From: CAYLZO01 sp964387775
GTDB taxonomy: Bacteria; Chloroflexota; Anaerolineae; JAAYZQ01
Assembly (NCBI GenBank): GCA_964387775.1
Contig: CAYLZO010000156.1
Span: 1 to 12,783, forward strand
DNA length: 12,783 bases
Direction: 5' to 3'
Both the position numbers and the translations under genes were made by a program. Positions 11,462 to 12,783 of the stretch are shown here, piece after piece. The notes below the pieces were generated by a model. The model was not told the DNA's origin. It saw only the letters and a list, made by a program, of their open reading frames with translations, and ran no database searches. Each line of letters starts with the position of its first letter. Within the stretch, counting starts at the first letter, position 1.

Positions 11462-12783
11462 CTATTCGTAACGCAGCGCCTCGATGGGCCGCAGGTTGGC
11501 GGCACGCAGGGCGGGGTAGACGCCGAACACCAGGCCCACGACGCTGGCCACCCCGGCGGCCAGCACCAGCGTCCCGCTCGTGACCTTGGTCGCCAGGTCG
11601 GGCGAGAGGTTGCCGATGAGGTTGGCGCCGGCGACGCCCAGGCCAATGCCCAGCAGGCCGCCCAGAAAGCTCAGCACGACCGCCTCCAGTAGGAACTGGA
11701 GCAGGATGTCGCGCCGGGTGGCGCCCACCGCCTTGCGGATGCCCACCTCCCGCGTCCGCTCGGTGACGCTGACGAGCATGATGTTCATGATGCCGATGCC
11801 GCCTACCAGCAGGCTGATGCCGGCGATGGCCCCCAGGAAAATGGTCAGGATGGCCGTGATCTGGCCGGCCATGTCGAGGATGGCCTGCTGGCTCGTGATC
11901 TGAAAGTCGTCCTCGTCGCCGGGGTCCAGGTCGTGGCGCGCGCGCAACGTGGCGGCGACCTGGGCCTCGGCGGCGTCCACCTGGCTTTCGTCGGCCACGC
12001 TGGCAAAGATGATGGCCACCGGCCGCTCGCCCGAGAGGGTGCGCTGGGGGTAGAGGCGCGCCTGGGCCGTGGTCAGCGGCACGTACACCGAGTCGTCCTC
12101 GTTGCCAAAGCCGCCCTGCTGCTCCAGCACGCCCACCACCTCGAAGCGTTGACCGTCGATGGTGATCAACTGGCCCACCGGATAGTCGTCCTCGGCAAAG
12201 AGGTCGGCGTAGACGTTCCAGCCCAGCACGGCCACCCGGACCTCGTCCTCCAGGTCGGCGTCGGTCAGAAAGCCGCCCATGCTCAGGCCCATGCTGCGCA
12301 CGTCCAGGTACTGGCTGTTGGTACCGCCGACGCTGACGTTGATCGTCGTGTCGCCGTAGGCCACCGGCAGGCTGCCCTGCATCAGCGGCGAGACGGCCAC
12401 CAGCGCTGGCGCGTTGAAGGGGTCGTCTAGGGCCTCGGCGTCGGCCGTGGTCAGTTGGGCCGGAGGCTCGTCGGCGGTGACAAAGACCAGGTTGGAGCCC
12501 AGTCCCTCGATCTCGCTGGTGATGCTCGCCTCGACGCCCTCGCCCACCGACAGCAGGGCCACCACCGAGGCGACGCCGATGATGATGCCGGCGGCGACGC
12601 AGACCAGGATGATTTCCAGTGCGGCGAACCCGGCGAGCGGCACGGAGCGCGCCAGTCCGGGCAGCGACGGCCGCGCGCCCCGATAGCCGAAGACGAGCGC
12701 CGGCACGACGAGCACCAGGCAGGCGATCAGCGCGGCGAACTCCGGCTCCTGGTTGTAGGTGAACAGCGCCACGATCAGCGCCG
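11462..12783 (-). CDS. FtsX/MacB-type ABC transporter permease, 5'-partial, with a TRAP-permease-like N-terminus
   Basis: The frame is open to the window edge, so the true start is outside; GTG at 12772 is only the first candidate inside. Counting from that GTG, residues 62-436 are a typical MacB-family permease: first TM ending GIIIGVASVVALLSVGEG (62-79), periplasmic MacB_PCD domain (about 85-280), then the FtsX core with three TM segments (about 305-335, 357-385, 400-420), the signature ERTREVGIRKAVGATRRDIL (338-357) and the C-terminal ALRAANLRPIEALRYE. The family's usual start (basic helix, NKLRS-like, LTML) is absent. In its place residues 1-61 are hydrophobic and read like the last part of a fused TRAP-transporter permease (ALEIILVCVAAG before IIIGV). 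The MacB part should form a mechanotransmission exporter with an unseen ATPase. The fusion may be artificial. Confidence 0.8.
   Translation of the reverse strand, partial: ALIVALFTYNQEPEFAALIACLVLVVPALVFGYRGARPSLPGLARSVPLAGFAALEIILVCVAAGIIIGVASVVALLSVGEGVEASITSEIEGLGSNLVFVTADEPPAQLTTADAEALDDPFNAPALVAVSPLMQGSLPVAYGDTTINVSVGGTNSQYLDVRSMGLSMGGFLTDADLEDEVRVAVLGWNVYADLFAEDDYPVGQLITIDGQRFEVVGVLEQQGGFGNEDDSVYVPLTTAQARLYPQRTLSGERPVAIIFASVADESQVDAAEAQVAATLRARHDLDPGDEDDFQITSQQAILDMAGQITAILTIFLGAIAGISLLVGGIGIMNIMLVSVTERTREVGIRKAVGATRRDILLQFLLEAVVLSFLGGLLGIGLGVAGANLIGNLSPDLATKVTSGTLVLAAGVASVVGLVFGVYPALRAANLRPIEALRYE

Overview
The window is about two-thirds G+C and carries eight genes in a bacterial arrangement. 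Gene content suggests a member of the Chloroflexota (Anaerolineae/Caldilineae/Ardenticatenia-like), though this is an inference without any search. The clues are a seven-TM/GAF signalling protein of the style common there, a Thr/Pro-rich lipoprotein stalk in front of PD40 propeller blades, STAND and TPR regulators, and frequent GTG/TTG starts. The promoters I can read share one plan: TTGCCN-like -35, usually 17 bp, then TATACT or TACAAT.

Left part (1-2723, minus strand): a non-coding end holds a 15-bp tandem repeat and a probable dispersed repeat. Next come a membrane receptor with seven or more TM segments, a GAF-like domain and a C-terminal helix-turn-helix but no kinase, and upstream of it a GNAT acetyltransferase. 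The middle left (2724-4313) is a divergent intergenic region with an attenuator-like hairpin and a perfect 30-bp palindrome nested in an outer inverted repeat, followed by histidyl-tRNA synthetase on the plus strand. Convergent to hisS is a NarL/LuxR-type response regulator (4353-5030, minus). Divergent from that, across 332 bp with a hairpin and a 22-bp palindrome touching the -35 box, is an overlapping two-gene plus-strand operon (5363-7989): an NB-ARC STAND ATPase with an N-terminal helix-turn-helix, then a protein with seven 40-residue TPRs.

Right part (8006-12783, minus strand), in transcription order: an FtsX/MacB-type permease running off the window, a large hairpin, a TolB/PD40-like lipoprotein, a NarX-type histidine kinase and a PlsC-type acyltransferase. 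The kinase and acyltransferase each have a promoter whose predicted start falls on the ATG, so both mRNAs may be leaderless.

The main theme is signalling. The membrane receptor and the STAND protein share a roughly 110-residue output module (helical segment plus HTH) at opposite ends of unrelated sensors, which is the best candidate for something undescribed. The main caution is at the right edge: the permease reads like the end of a TRAP-transporter permease joined to MacB at a shared Gly-Ile-Ile-Ile-Gly-Val string, so it is either a real recombinant or an assembly chimera.
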